A stretch of DNA of 64,000 nucleotides, taken from assembly GCF_026210795.1 (NCBI RefSeq), contig NC_089459.1, positions 1,116,001 to 1,180,000 on the forward strand, read 5' to 3'. Origin of the DNA: Rhizophagus irregularis (taxonomy: Eukaryota; Glomeromycota; Glomeromycetes; Glomerales; Glomeraceae). Each line of letters opens with the position of its first letter. The stretch's first letter is position 1. Shown in pieces: positions 1 to 11,257 of this stretch. Under the pieces are notes generated by a model. That model was given only the letters and a program-made list of their open reading frames with translations, was not told the DNA's origin and did not search any database. A program made the position numbers and the translations under genes.

Positions 1-1046
1 AAATTATATTTGTTAAATTCCTCTTATCAAGGCGCATTTAATGGTAATAAAATCATAACTATAAAATTAATAAATAAAAAGTTATATTAATTTATAAATT
101 TTTAGATTTTATAAGTTATCCTATCACATAATATTTGTAGAAGCCTAGAAGGACAATTTTATTTCTATCAGATTCTTCTTATTAAGACGCATCAAATGGT
201 GGTAATTTTATATTTCTAGGGTTAATGGATAAAAAGATATTTCAATTTAAAAAATTTAGATACTAATTGTTATAATTTGATGATCATTTACTTTTAAAAA
301 ATCATTAATCAAATTGACCTTTTTTTTGATTTTTACTTAGAAAATACTATGGAATTTATTACAAAAATATTAATTTATATAATAAAATATTTTAAGGTAT
401 TTAAAAGTATCTTTAATTAAAAAACAAAATTGCAAGCAAATTTGGCTGCAAAACAGTTTAAGGGATAATATAAAGTAATTTTTTTATTTAATATAAATAA
501 AAAATGTTTAAAATCCTATTTTACATAATTATATTTATATATTGGATTTTACTTTATTAATCATATTTATATAATTAAAAAAATTTGTCATGTAACCATT
601 ACCTTTAAACTATTTACTACATTACAATGTATTATGTAATTATATTATATTATACCCATTTTAAAAAGGCAATTATACTTTTGTATGTAATATTATACAG
701 TATGTGATTTTAATAGTATGAAAATGTGCTAATTGGTAATTTTCTGTATACACTATCCTTTTAAAGTGTGTGTAAATCTGCATAGTATATAGTTATTAAA
801 AATATTTTTTATATATATAAATGCAAAATCTGCAAAAAATTTTTTGCTAAAATTAATATAAAAGTTCCATTCAAATTATATAACATTTTAATATATTAGC
901 TATCTAAAGTTTGTATAATAATGCTAGCAAAAATTTAATTTTATTTTACATTATAATTTATTGATGATAGTATATATAATAATAATTTGATATACTAATA
1001 TATTTTTTTAAAATAACAGTATTGGTATATAGAGTAATTACTCAAT
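1..1046. other. AT-rich non-coding stretch
   Basis: I see no open frame or RNA gene here. Around 20-50 and 165-205 there are two diverged copies of a dispersed motif (CTT-ATTAAGACGCAT-AAATGGT-type) that recurs in palindromic form at 2320-2360, 2480-2515 and 52440-52480. Confidence 0.6.
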
Positions 1047-1047
1047 A

Positions 1048-1726
1048 CAGTCAGTTCATGTTATAACGAATTTGTTGTTCAGGCTGATCTGACTTTTGTT
1101 ATAAGAAAATTCATTATTATTATAGGAAAACCTAGTATAATAAGAGAAAATTTTGTAAATTGCGGTATATCATATTACAATATAACGTAAATGATTTCAT
1201 ATCACACAGTGAAAATTACATATACTGAAATATAACTTAAAATAGTTCCCTTTTCTATATATTTTCTTTTGTAAATTTTACATATATTCTATTGCCACAA
1301 GTAGTAATCATTTAAAATTTGAAATTTTTATAAAATAGTGTATCATTATAATATAAAATTCGTTATAATGTGAGTCATTTTGTATATACTGTTTATACAC
1401 TTTACTTCGTTAAATGGTATACAGTCAAAGTTCTCTATAGCGAATTTTTATATAGCGAATAATTTGCTATAATGAAGAAAAGTTCAGGTACAGATCTTTA
1501 TATTTATAATAAATGGCTTTTAGTATAGCAAATTTCTTACTATAACAAATTTTAATCTACGGTCTGGCATTAGGATTCGTTATAGAGAACTTTGACTGTA
1601 CAGCATTTAATTAGTAAAATTCAGTATATAAGATTTTTTTTTATATGTTAAAATCTGTATCACAGTGAAAATTTGTTATACTAAATAATTCGTCATATCG
1701 AAATTCATTATAATATGAGCTGACTG
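1048..1726. mobile_element. pogo/Tigger-like inverted-repeat element (outer)
   Basis: The left end reads CAGTCAGTTCATGTTATAAC and the right end is its near-perfect reverse complement (stretch ending TGAGCTGACTG). Both are flanked by the dinucleotide TA (1046-1047 and 1727-1728), the target duplication of Tc1/mariner/pogo transposons. There is no transposase frame, so this is a non-autonomous element. A second element of the same superfamily is nested inside at 1422-1598. CAGT...TATAACGAA ends are typical of the pogo/Tigger branch. Confidence 0.72.
1422..1598. mobile_element. pogo/Tigger-like MITE (nested)
   Basis: This 177-bp element has terminal inverted repeats CAGTCAAAGTTCTCTATAGC at the left and the complement at the right (GAGAACTTTGACTG). 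TA flanks it at 1420-1421 and 1599-1600. It lies inside the 1048-1726 element and is therefore the younger insertion. No coding capacity. Confidence 0.78.
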
Positions 1727-1814
1727 TAATAATAGTATAATATGGAATTTTTATACTATTTTTTCATTTTTTTCCATACTGATATTTAGTATATAATGAG
1801 GGATCAACTACATT

Positions 1815-2830
1815 TCTCACCTGCCGATCACTTGGCCATTTTTCCAGCAGAAGTTGCTGAAGGAAAAACTTTAGTTTTTCGCACTCGAGTGGTTGTAGAA
1901 GTGCTTTTATTATTTGATTTAGACTTATAGTCATTCTTTTCAGAACTCGAACGTGCCTTTAACTCAAAGTTTTGGTAAAGTTACAAAACTATGAAGCAGT
2001 TTTCACCAAAAGTAATCTTACTTCTGTGAAGCTTTTCTTCTACCGAGTTCCTGAAAGTTGTAACAGTTACGCATTGGGCGGCTGGACTTTGAACTCTGCA
2101 CTAGTGTGAAGTTTTTCTGTTGGTTTTTTTACTTTTGGAAGTGTTGAGAAAGTTTTTCATTTGGAGTATTAGTTGATGTAGAGGTGGCCACTTGGAAAGT
2201 GGGCTTTTTCTTGTTAATAGTTCACAAGTCGAAAAGTGAAAAATCAGGCACCAATCGGTCACCAATCAGGCAGTTTGCTAACTTTTGATCCAATGATCAG
2301 AAAAGAATAAAATATAGCTCATTGGAATCGTCTCAATAAGACGAATCTAATGGTAGTAAAATCGCATTTCTAGGATTAATACTTGATGAGAAATTAAGTA
2401 AAATATAAAAACAAAAATGTATCATTTATATTTTATTTAATTTTTTATTAACTATTAATTCTAGAAATGCGATTTTACTACCATTAGATTCGTCTTGTTG
2501 AGACGATTCCAATGAGCTATGTTTCATTCTTTTCTGATCACTGGATTAAAAGTTAGCAAACTGCCTGATTAGGTGACGATTGATCTTATGATTTTTCGGC
2601 TTTTATTTTGTGGTTGTTGTTTGAGGGTTTGAAGTGGTAGACGGAGGCTTGGTATTTATTACCCTTTTCTTCAGTTTTCCTTAGGGGTTTTAAGATTATG
2701 ACTTTCCTTTTTGTTTTTTAGTTTTTTCATTTTTTTGGAATTCCCGGCGTTTTCGCTCTTAGTTTTCTTTTTTAGGTGGTAGGGGTATTGGAATATTGCG
2801 CGTCGAAAAAGGAAAATCAGGTAATTCTAC
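1815..2830 (-). pseudogene. Remnant of a Lys/Ser/Thr-rich coding region
   Basis: On the minus strand several linked frames translate to disordered, basic, coding-like sequence. Examples are a run ending in STTTRVRKTKVFPSATSAGK shortly before a TGA near 1815, a piece KPTEKLHTSAEFKVQPPNA near 2080-2130, and a piece with TKPPSTTSNPQTTTTK near 2620-2670. The frames are separated by shifts and stops. The 2228-2602 foldback element interrupts the series, with similar sequence on both sides. I do not recognise the family; the low complexity means it could also be chance. Confidence 0.3.
2228..2602. mobile_element. Foldback/MITE with long inverted repeats
   Basis: About 150 bp from 2228 reappear inverted up to 2602 around a short AT-rich centre (about 2380-2440). 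Matching blocks include CAATCAGGCAGTTTGCTAAC, TCATTGGAATCGTCTCA and GGTAGTAAAATCGCATTTCT. Each arm holds a smaller palindrome, CGTCTCAATAAGACG. There is no coding content and the target duplication is not clear. It sits within the basic coding remnant. Confidence 0.75.
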
Positions 2831-3303
2831 ACCCGATGATTCTATTGTTTAACATCGATTTTGAATTGAATTAAATCTGATAGGTCTATACGAATCTTAA
2901 CCAATTTGTGGCTTAGATCGAATATCTTTAATGTGAAATTCGGTTAAGTCATATCAGGTGCATATCAGATGAACTTATAACAAATATAGTAAAATATCAG
3001 CACACCTGAATATTACCTGATAAATCTATATTATTCTTCCGATATGAGTACGTTTTATATAATTAATAATATATAATTTCTCGATAATTTTTTATACAAT
3101 TATAAATAATTTAATAAATAAAATTCATTTAATAATAATATTTATTTTTTGTTATCTTTGATAAAATAATTCATTGATTTTTAATATTAAATATCGCATT
3201 ATCTAATGGTTATTAAATTAATTGGAAATATTGCACGATTTTCAATCAATAAAATCAACTCATTTTCTGTGTACTTTACCGAGAATAATATTGAAAATAA
3301 AAT
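2831..3303. other. Non-coding; possible left end of outer tnp2 element
   Basis: No frame is visible. The segment near 2815 (GGAAAATCAGGTAATT) resembles the inverted form of the segment near 18320-18340 (GGAAAAATCGGTAATT when reversed). These may be the worn ends of the transposon that carries the genes at 3304-7295 and 16617-17936. The match is short, so the boundary is tentative. Confidence 0.3.
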
Positions 3304-4906
3304 TTATCCAGAATGATAGGAAGATGAAATTGCCCACGCTGGTGCATTACGAGGTGACTTGAAATCATTCTCTATATATAATTGATCGTCATACCACCTC
3401 TTCCTTCCAATTTTTATATTCTGAATACTTTCCTTTATCATATCAGCATATCGTAAAACGTTTTGAATCTATAGATAAAATTTAATAAATAGAATGTAAA
3501 ATTATTTCTTAATATTTAACTTACTATACTAGATCTCCACCGCTTATCATATACATGAAGTATGTGATTTGTATTTTCGTTACGTAACGGGCGGGTGAAT
3601 ATTTCTATTTTTTTCCTCTTGTACTTTCTCAGTATTCGATTCAGAAATTTCGTCCAAATGATATCCCGAGTTATCAATAATTGCCTCTAAGCCTTCAACC
3701 CAGTCGTCCCATGGTACTAAAGGTTGCAAATCTACGAGTTTCTGGTCCTTAATATTTACCATGTGCTGAAATCCGCTTTGCCATTTCTCTTTTTTCTTTT
3801 TGTAATAAATTATTATAAAAATATTGTGTATTAGTATTTTAGCGTGTTTAAATTAATAAATAAATGTTATAAATCTATAATAAAATACAATTTACATCTT
3901 TTCTCCTACTGTTTATTCCCGTTCTTTGTTTATTCATCTTTGATTTTAATGGATCTAACGAGGTAATATATGCATCTCTTTGATGCCGATAAAGATTTTG
4001 CAGAACCTTTTTTAACTCTATATCAGTATATTTAAACTGTTATCCATTCTAAGAGGATAAAATTTAAATAAATAAATTAATAAAATTAATATAACAAATA
4101 ATTTGAACTCAAAATTTGCTTATGAAAAAGCGACATAAAGATTCAAATCACCAATACGCAAAAACACTATATGAACGTCGCCAAATAGAATAAAAGACAA
4201 AAAGATACAATTTAAACATACCCAGAAAGCCTTTTTATATTCATGATTCATTAGCTCCAAATGTTTTCTGACGTTTGGATATCTGGCTGACGATGGATCG
4301 GGAGACAAGGAATATTGTGTCCTTGTTTGGTTTCTCCAACCATCAAACTGATGAGAAGCTTCTTTTTCAGAACGAAGTTCTTCTACTTCTCTTGTTAATT
4401 CTGACATTTCCATACGTAATTCTGCAATCTCTGATATAAAATTGTTAGTAGTTGAGATGTAGTTTTTCTATTAATTTTTTTTTTACCTTCACAATTTCTT
4501 TCTCTACTCTCATTTCTTCTATGATTTTTTCCATAACTTTCTTCATCAACATTCCTTTCTTTTCTTTCATTTCCCTTATATTCAACAAAGAATCTTCATG
4601 ATGAGAAAATGGAGAACAGCTTTTATTCCTATTAGATAAAGAAACTTCTTGAAGAGAATATGGAGATAGACTTCTATCTCTATTTGACGCTCCACTTCTT
4701 CTTAGTGAAGTATAGTATGAAGTATCTTGCTGATGAGGGTTTGAAGTATCTATCCTCCGAAAGTGAGTATCTTCCTGACGAAAGTTTTGAGGTTGAATTT
4801 CGCTTCTTTTTAACGAAGTATTATTCTGAGACAATGAAGTGCCTTCTTCCTGGCGATGGTATGGAGTTCGACTTCTACCTTTTTCTTCTTGCAACGAAGT
4901 TACTCT
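3304..4906 (-). CDS. Multi-exon Ser/Arg/Gln-rich coiled-coil protein (unrecognised)
   Basis: Five segments join on the minus strand with usable splice sites. First (about 4906-4494) comes a Ser/Arg/Gln-rich region with repeated short motifs (SLQEEKGRSRTPYHRQEEG, SGASNRDRSLSPYSLQEV), ending in a charged coiled coil (MEKIIEEMRVEKEIVK). A coiled-coil exon follows (about 4439-4213, ELTREVEELRSEKEASHQFD). Then come a short exon near 4050-3900 (TDIELKKVLQNLYRHQRDAY), an exon about 3796-3528 with VPWDDWVEGLEAIIDNSGYH, and a last exon ending APAWAISSSYHSG before TAA at 3304. A one-frame change occurs near 3590 and an in-frame TAA lies just upstream of 4894, so this copy is probably inactive. It is divergent from the transposase at 5460, so it is probably an accessory gene of the same transposon. 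Family unknown to me. Confidence 0.5.
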
Positions 4907-5238
4907 TTATCTATAAATAGGACTTTTCAAGAATAACTGAATAAATATAAAACAAACCGCACCAAACCAAAAAAAAAATCTTTTACTTGTATTTGTTTTA
5001 AAAATTTGATAAGATGATCCTAAATAGGCTTATTTATATATATTGTATAAATAAACTTTCTAACTAAAAATCATGATCAGCTAAATAAACTTTCAAACTA
5101 ACTTAAACTACAATAACTATAGTTAATAATTAAACGTGTAAAACTAACTAAGATAATAAAATAAACTACAATAAACTTTAATAATTAAATGTTGATTATT
5201 ACAATAAGCATAGTAAATATTAAACAATTAAAATAAAA
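4907..5238. other. Intergenic region between divergent genes
   Basis: An AT-rich spacer with no frame. It lies between the minus gene ending its 5' side near 4906 and the Helentron-like insertion at 5239, so it probably includes the shared promoter region. Confidence 0.35.
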
Positions 5239-5431
5239 CTAGGAAACGGGAACCATTGTAAGTCCAGAGCGAGGTATAATAAATAAAGATGTAGTGATAT
5301 TCTACTAATTAGCAGCATAACGCCTTGGAATTCCTAGACAGAGAAACTCACGTGATTGAAAATTTACACGTTATTTCCATAGATCATTATAGTGCGTAGA
5401 CATATATAGTCTTTCGCTTTGCTCTGGACAA
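5239..5431 (-). mobile_element. Short Helentron-like element
   Basis: Read on the minus strand it starts TTGTCCAGAGC and ends GTTTCCTAG, with a small hairpin (AATGG-TTC-CCGTT) a few bases before the CTAG end. It sits between an A and a T (TTTTA before, TTTTATTT after) and shows no target duplication. An inverted GCTCTGGAC block lies about 30 nt from the 3' end, giving asymmetric inverted ends. The same ends bound 25662-26900. CTRR 3' ends, a subterminal hairpin and A|T insertion are Helitron-class hallmarks. The segment covers the sequence just upstream of the 5460 start codon. Confidence 0.5.
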
Positions 5432-5459
5432 TAAAATTATCTTTGGTAAAGAATTCAAA

Positions 5460-7295
5460 ATGCCATATGATAAAACTAGAAATAATCAAAGCGTTCAAAA
5501 AGCTCCCTATGTTCATCCTCCTCGAACCCGCAAACATATACCATATCACTGTCAGGAATGTAAAGGAAAATTAATAGATCCTAGAATGAAAAAAAAGCAT
5601 GATTCTCACTTTACAAATAGAATTATACCTCAAAGAGGATATACTAATCTGACAGAAACACCTAATGATAATCATTCACCTATTAACTTGATATCTTTTC
5701 CAAAAATCGTTATGAATATTAATAACGAAGAAGATCACGAAGAAAATCTGCAAAAAGAGAGTTATCAGTTTTTAGTAAAAAGAGCATCCATACTAGGAGT
5801 TCAAAAAAATAATAGGATGTCTACATTTACAACTCTGGAAGTAATAAACGAATTACTTTCTGATGATGACAATGTGTCAGAAGATGAAAGAAGAGAACTT
5901 GAAGATAGTAGTGTCGTAGATGAAGATATAACAAGCGAGTCAGATGAAGATTGTCAAGTTGATTTTAGCACACTAGAGATAGAAATAGACTGAGGTAAAT
6001 CTATACGTTATGAAAAAGAATCAGATGATCAATATTCATGGATTGTAATTTGGATTTTAAAATATCAAGAGAGATTCCAATTATCCAACGTAGCTACAGA
6101 TTTCCTCTTCAAATTTTTTCATTATATTCTTGTGAATATAAATGAAAATTTGTATTCTAGATTTCCCACTTCTCTTTATATGGTGCGAAAAAAACTTGGA
6201 TTTTGTGTTCATATAATAAAATATGCAGCCTGTAATAAATGTTGTAAATTATACAACATCGATGACATTTCAAGCAGTAAACCTGCTGTTGCGCCTAAAT
6301 TTACAGAATGTACATACCAAGATTTTTCTGACCACCCAATAAGCAATAAAAGAAATCCTTGTGGCGCAACTTTATATAAGAACGTCTATACAAAAGATGG
6401 TGTAATCAAAAAACCGGCTCTGATATTTCCTACAATTAGCTTGAAGCATCAATTAAGCATTCTATTCAAACGAAAAGGGTTTGAAGAATCTTGCAGGAAA
6501 TGAGTTAATCGTCCATCAGATCCAGAAATACTTGCTGATGTATACGATGGTAAAGTGTGGAAATCTTTTAACGATGAAAATGGGTCACAATTTTTTCGGC
6601 CAAATTCATCAGACACTCACCTTGGAATAATGCTTAGTATGGATTAGTTCCAACCCTTTGAAAATTCGCAGTTCAGTACGGGAGCAATCTATGCCATTAT
6701 TTGCAATCTATCTCAAGACGAAAGATTCAAACTGGCAAATATATTGACTTTAGCAATGATACCAGGTCCAACCAAACCAAAACTGCATCAACTAAACCAT
6801 TATCTAGCTCCTTTAGTTGATCAATTAATTGAATTATGGCAGGGTATAGAATTGGAAACATTTGAATATCCTAACGGAAAAATTGTTAAAGGAGCTGTCA
6901 TATGTTGTTCATGTAATATACCTGCAGCAAGAAAACTTTGTGGATATATTTCTGCAAGGGTTGCATGTCACCGGTGTCTTAAACAGGCAAATTATGATGG
7001 AAACCAGCCGAATTTTGGAGGATTTTCTGATATGGATAGCTGGTTTATAGAAAGAGATGTTAAAGAAATTTAAAAAAATGCTATTGCCTGGAAAAATTGC
7101 AAAACAGAAGAGCAACGTTGGGCCCATGTATCAGAAACCTTGGTACGGTGGTCTGAAATGCATCGTTTACTTTACTTTAATCCTGTACGTTTCCTTGTCA
7201 TAGATCTAATGCATTACCTTTTCCTCGGCATTGCTAGATGGATCGTGACAAGATTATGGATTAAAGAAGGAAAGTTGTTGTCATAAGACCTCTTA
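5460..7295 (+). pseudogene. tnp2-type (CACTA/Plavaka-like) transposase, 5' half
   Basis: The frame starts at ATG 5460. It opens with a C2H2-like finger (CQECKG...HDSH, residues about 33-52) and an acidic tract (SDDDNVSEDERRELEDSS). Further frames (6132-6503, about 6504-6650, 6744-7286) give the tnp2 core: a stretch equivalent to MDWFQPFENSQFSTGAIY, then PGPTKPKLHQLNHYLAPLVD, a Cys-containing block (CCSCNIPAARKLCGY...CHRC) and the catalytic-looking VIDLMHYLFLGIARW near 7200. TGA at 6501 and TAG at 6645 replace Trp codons and TAA at 7071 replaces an expected Gln. The gene is cut at 7312 by the 7313-16610 element and continues at 16617. Joining across with one AT removed keeps the frame. Confidence 0.8.
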
Positions 7296-7351
7296 TTGAT
7301 GCAAAACAGCATCAGGAAATTATATAGTGCGAAAAGTTGCGCAAGTTTACA

Positions 7352-7800
7352 CATCATAATATTTCGTAAGCTTAGACCACGCAAGTTTGTGTAAGCGTAA
7401 TATTTTGTAACTTTTTAAAATATTTCGAAATATTATGATATGCAAAGCTTCGTAATTTTACGATTTGTAATATTCAGTAATTTTGCGGTTCGCAATATTT
7501 CGTAATTTTACATAATATTTCGTAAGTTTTCAGACCCGCCGCAAGTTTGCGTAAGCGTAATATTTTGTAACTTTTTAAAATATTTCGAAATATTACTGTA
7601 TGCAAGGCTTCGTAATTTTACGATTTGTAATATTCCGTAATTTTACTGCGTAATACTTCGCAACTTTTTAAAATATTTCGAAATTCTATGATGCGTAATG
7701 TTCCATAATTTGACGATTCGTAATATTCTGTGATTTTACACAACTTAATATTTCGTAATATTTCAAAATATTTCGATAAATAATACTTCATTTTCTGTAC
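7352..7800. repeat. Left subterminal repeat zone
   Basis: Many short repeats of TTTCGTAATTTTACGATTCG and AATATTTCGAAATATTA type are packed here in both orientations. They mirror the zone at 16080-16570. Such arrays next to a terminal inverted repeat usually bind the transposase; that role is inferred. Confidence 0.65.
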
Positions 7801-8454
7801 TATAAGTTTATATAATGTATGTTTTATTAGATATAATCATAAAAAATTACAAGTATTTATTAATATATACAGAATACATAAAAGTAAAAAAAAGAAAGAG
7901 TAGAGTAACAATATTATTAGACGTAAAAAGAAGAGAAACAGCTATAGTAACGATAGTATTAGATATAAAGATAAAAGAAATATTGTTATTATTGTTAGTA
8001 TTAAGGTAAAAAGAGTTAAAGAAACAGTAAAAGGAGTAAAAGAAACATGGATATTATCGTTAGTATTAAAGTACAAGTAAAAAGAAATAAAGGAAACGTA
8101 GATAGTATTGTTAGTATTACGACATAAAGTAACAAAGAGGTAAAAAAAAAACGCGTTAATATTAAAATAATTAGTATTAATAAACAAATATTTCTATACC
8201 TGCAAAGCAATAAATTATGAAATATATGTAAATATATTGTATATAATTAAAGAAATAATAGAAAGAAAAGACAAAAAAATTAAAAATATTGAACAAAAGA
8301 ATAAAGAAATAAGAAACAAAAATAAATAAGACAAAAACGCGTGCATGATTAAATGATTAAATGATTAAATCACATGCAAGGATCAGCCTAATTTGATTGG
8401 CCAGAAAATATGATATCGTAAAATTACGGAAATCCGCATTTTAAAAAATCACAG
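7801..8454. other. Non-coding interior of the 9.3-kb element
   Basis: A-rich sequence with simple AGTATTA/AAAGAAA repeats; the open frames in it are low-complexity. Around 8346-8375 there is a triple ATGATTAA-type tandem. I see no gene. Confidence 0.5.
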
Positions 8455-8741
8455 AAATTGTATATGCACAATTACTAAATATTATCCCCTCGTGATAAAT
8501 TAAAAATTATCAACACAAATTCAACACAAATTTAACAAATTTAACGAAATTTGGCCAAAATTAACAAATTTTTACCAGAATTATCAACACAAATTGAACA
8601 CAAATTGAACACAAATTTCAGCCACGATTTATTTATGTCACACCCGTGTTGTTAAGAATTAATAACCATTTTATTTATTAAAACTATATTAATTATGGTA
8701 AAAAAAATGCTATTACGTGTGATATATATAAAAAATAATAT

Positions 8742-10163
8742 TTATTTCCTATGCAACCCATAATTCTCTAATAAACTATTTACATACCGACCTTCCTCCT
8801 CCGTGTTATAAGAGTCAATAGAAAGTATATCATCGTCAGCTATGCCATCATTGGCCGCACCATCGTTAGCCGTCCCCATCGTTCGAGCGCATCTCGTTAG
8901 CGCACCTCGTTGCTACCGCCCCCTCGTAGATCATCAGCACCCCATCATCAGCCGCACCTGCTCTATCGTCAGCTGCTCTATCACCACCATCATCTACATC
9001 ATTACCATCATGAGAATCATCGTCCGAATGTGTAAATTTATCCCTATTTTCCAACTTTTGCTAAAAATCAATAAATAAATAAATAAACTGTAATTCAAAT
9101 AATTCACATTTTGCAAATTGTAAATTAAAAACTTACTAAGTTGTTGATTATCTTCGACTTCATTATACTTTCGCTCATTTGAATGTTTTGATTATTAGGA
9201 TTTAAGTACGTTTCACATATGCTAATCGCATACGCTATTTGTGTTTTTGAGGGATTTTTATTTTCTTTTCGCAACTTATCAATTATCAGCGACATATATG
9301 TCGTAGGTTGCCCATCTTTAACCTTTTTAAATAGGTTGTTGTAATATCTTTTCACCTCCGCCTTACTCTTCCATTTCTGAATCTTTGACGGACTAGCCTG
9401 AGTGTTAATAGACGGTAATTTATGCCCAGTCACTTTGAAAACAGAATACATAACGTCTTTAACTCTAGACGTGAACGTCCCTCGTATGCTTCTATGTTGT
9501 TGTACTAACTATTAAAAAAAAATGTTAGTATGAAATTTAATAAAATTCATAATTGCTTTAACTTACAGTCGGGGCAATTTTTTTTTCGAAAAAAATAATC
9601 CATTGATTTTTTTTGAACTGGCGCATAAATTCCGGATTTTCGTCTTTTAAATATTTTTCGATAGCGAGTTTGTACTCGTCTTGCGAAGGATAAATAAAAT
9701 TTTCAAATAAAATTTTCGACACCTTCTTAACGAGCTCCTAATCAAACGAGGTTAGCATTTCAGGTTTACATTAAATAATATTCATCTTTATTACCTTTAC
9801 ATACTCCGGATCTATTGTATTATTATTATTTTTGTTATTATCGTTGAGCTTTTTTCTACTCGAGAGACGGGTTTCGAGATTTTTTTGTCCGGTGATAAGA
9901 ATTTCAAGCTTAGAAATTATCTGCGAATTGGTTCTTAATAGTTTTTCTATTGTTTTTTTATTAACTTTAACAATAAAATATAATTTAACTATATATTATA
10001 TAATTTTTTTTATAAAGAATATGATACATATCATGTCATATATACCATCAACGCTATCATCGGATATTCTCACTCGCTTCTCAGCTTCGCTACCCTCAGT
10101 ACTACGTTTTGAAAATCTTTCATTATCATCAATTCTTCATTTCTCGCCACGCTTTGTAGCCAT
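8742..10163 (-). pseudogene. Accessory protein of the nested element (coiled coil, basic core, acidic tail)
   Basis: Five exons can be read on the minus strand. Exon 1 is from ATG 10163 (MATKRGEK then a stop where Trp or Arg is expected, then ERFSKRSTEGSEAEKRVRIS), to GT near 10050. Exon 2 is about 9965-9797 (KTIEKLLRTNSQIISKLEIL, then an Asn run). Exon 3 is about 9737-9569 (DEYKLAIEKYLKDENPEFMR). Exon 4 is about 9510-9137 (a basic core with TFTSRVKDVMYSVFKVTGHK and KAEVKRYYNNLFKKVKDG). Exon 5 is about 9063-8742, an Asp/Gly-rich acidic tail ending ENYGLHRK. A stop in exon 1 and a frameshift with stop near 8866 break it. I do not recognise the fold. Its position opposite the transposase repeats the arrangement of the outer element, suggesting a transposition helper or DNA-binding role (inference). 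Confidence 0.55.
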
Positions 10164-10189
10164 TATGATAATAAATTTGAAACGAAAAT

Positions 10190-10320
10190 ATGAGAAAAAG
10201 GAGGAAATATATGAGAAAAAAGAGGAAATATATGAGAAAAAGGTGAACTAGAAAATTCGAAAAGGATGAGGAAAAAGGGGGAAATACATGAATCAGAAAT
10301 TCAGAAAAAGGAGGCAAGCT
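10190..10320 (+). repeat. Tandem repeat, about 24-bp unit
   Basis: GAGAAAAAGGAGGAAATATAT-type units recur three to five times with drift. The open frames across it on both strands are low-complexity artefacts. Confidence 0.65.
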
Positions 10321-10795
10321 GTCATAAGGTAATTTCCGCCATTCTATACTAAAAAAAAAAAAAACTTGCGAAATATTGCAAAAAATGGATGAACTAATGC
10401 GAAATATTACGAAAAATGAATGTACTAATGCAAAAATTTTGCATCGTGATATTACGAAAAAATATTGTAACACTTTCATAAGAGAACTTTAAAAAAAAAC
10501 TCTCGTAAAAGACATAAGACAATCGAAATATTAATCAAATCCAATTTATAAAAAAAAAACATGTTACACATGCTTGGGGCTTTTATGCAGAAAAAAGTTG
10601 CAGCCAGTCAACTCATTTGGCTGATCAGATTGATAGTGATCTTGAGCGCTTATAACCTGATTATCGCATAAATTTGTGGCCGATCATCCGTCCATTATTG
10701 TAAAAGTGATTTGCCGTGTTAAGCCAATAAATTTGCGGCTGATTATCAGATGATTAGCCGATTGAATAAGCCATCCGAATTCTTACAGCCCGTTA
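10321..10795. other. Spacer between divergent genes of the nested element
   Basis: No gene is seen. The 10600-10790 part contains several GATTATC/GATCAG near-repeats; the rest is A-rich. Confidence 0.4.
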
Positions 10796-11009
10796 CAGCA
10801 AATTCAAAATATGCGAAACACTCAGCACTTTTGCTGTCAGATTCACTTGGCAGGTTGCCGGCAAATTGAAATAGTAAATAAAATAATAAACAATATTTAT
10901 ATGGTACATCATAGACTTGTTACATTTATTTTTAGATTTGCCAACCCACGAACTTGGCAAATTCCCGACAGCAAAATGCTGAGTGTTTCGCATATTTTAA
11001 ATTTTGCTA
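10796..11009. mobile_element. 214-bp MITE, TA-flanked
   Basis: The left end is CAGCAAATTCAAAATATGCG followed by AAACACTCAGCA. The right end carries the complement (TGCTGAGTGTTTCGCATATT then TTAAATTTTGCTA). TA is present on both sides (10794-10795 and 11010-11011), so a Tc1/mariner-type cut-and-paste origin is likely. Inner arms also pair (GACAGCAAAA with TTTTGCTGTC). No coding capacity. Confidence 0.75.
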
Positions 11010-11257
11010 TAATGCGTAAAATTGCGAATGATTCTGCGATATTAGCCACCAGATTCTTACAGCCAGTTCCATTCATTAATGCGTAAATTTGCGTAGTCGT
11101 GTCTATTCAAATAACTCAATCAATTGTAATCCATTCAATTAATTCATTAAATTTTTACAATGAATTTGCAATATAATTTTATTAGCACACATAATCTCAT
11201 ATAAATTAAATAGTGAATTGATACTTTTCATCAAATTTGACGTGTTAATTTAGTAAC

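Noticed and set aside
8842-9078. Plus-strand 78-codon frame opposite the acidic tail
   Set aside because: Shadow of the minus-strand acidic exon, which has splice sites and a consistent upstream gene.
10129-10479. 116-codon minus frame, Phe-rich
   Set aside because: Produced by the GAGGAAATATATGAGAAAAA repeat. The real minus-strand coding here begins at ATG 10163 in another frame.
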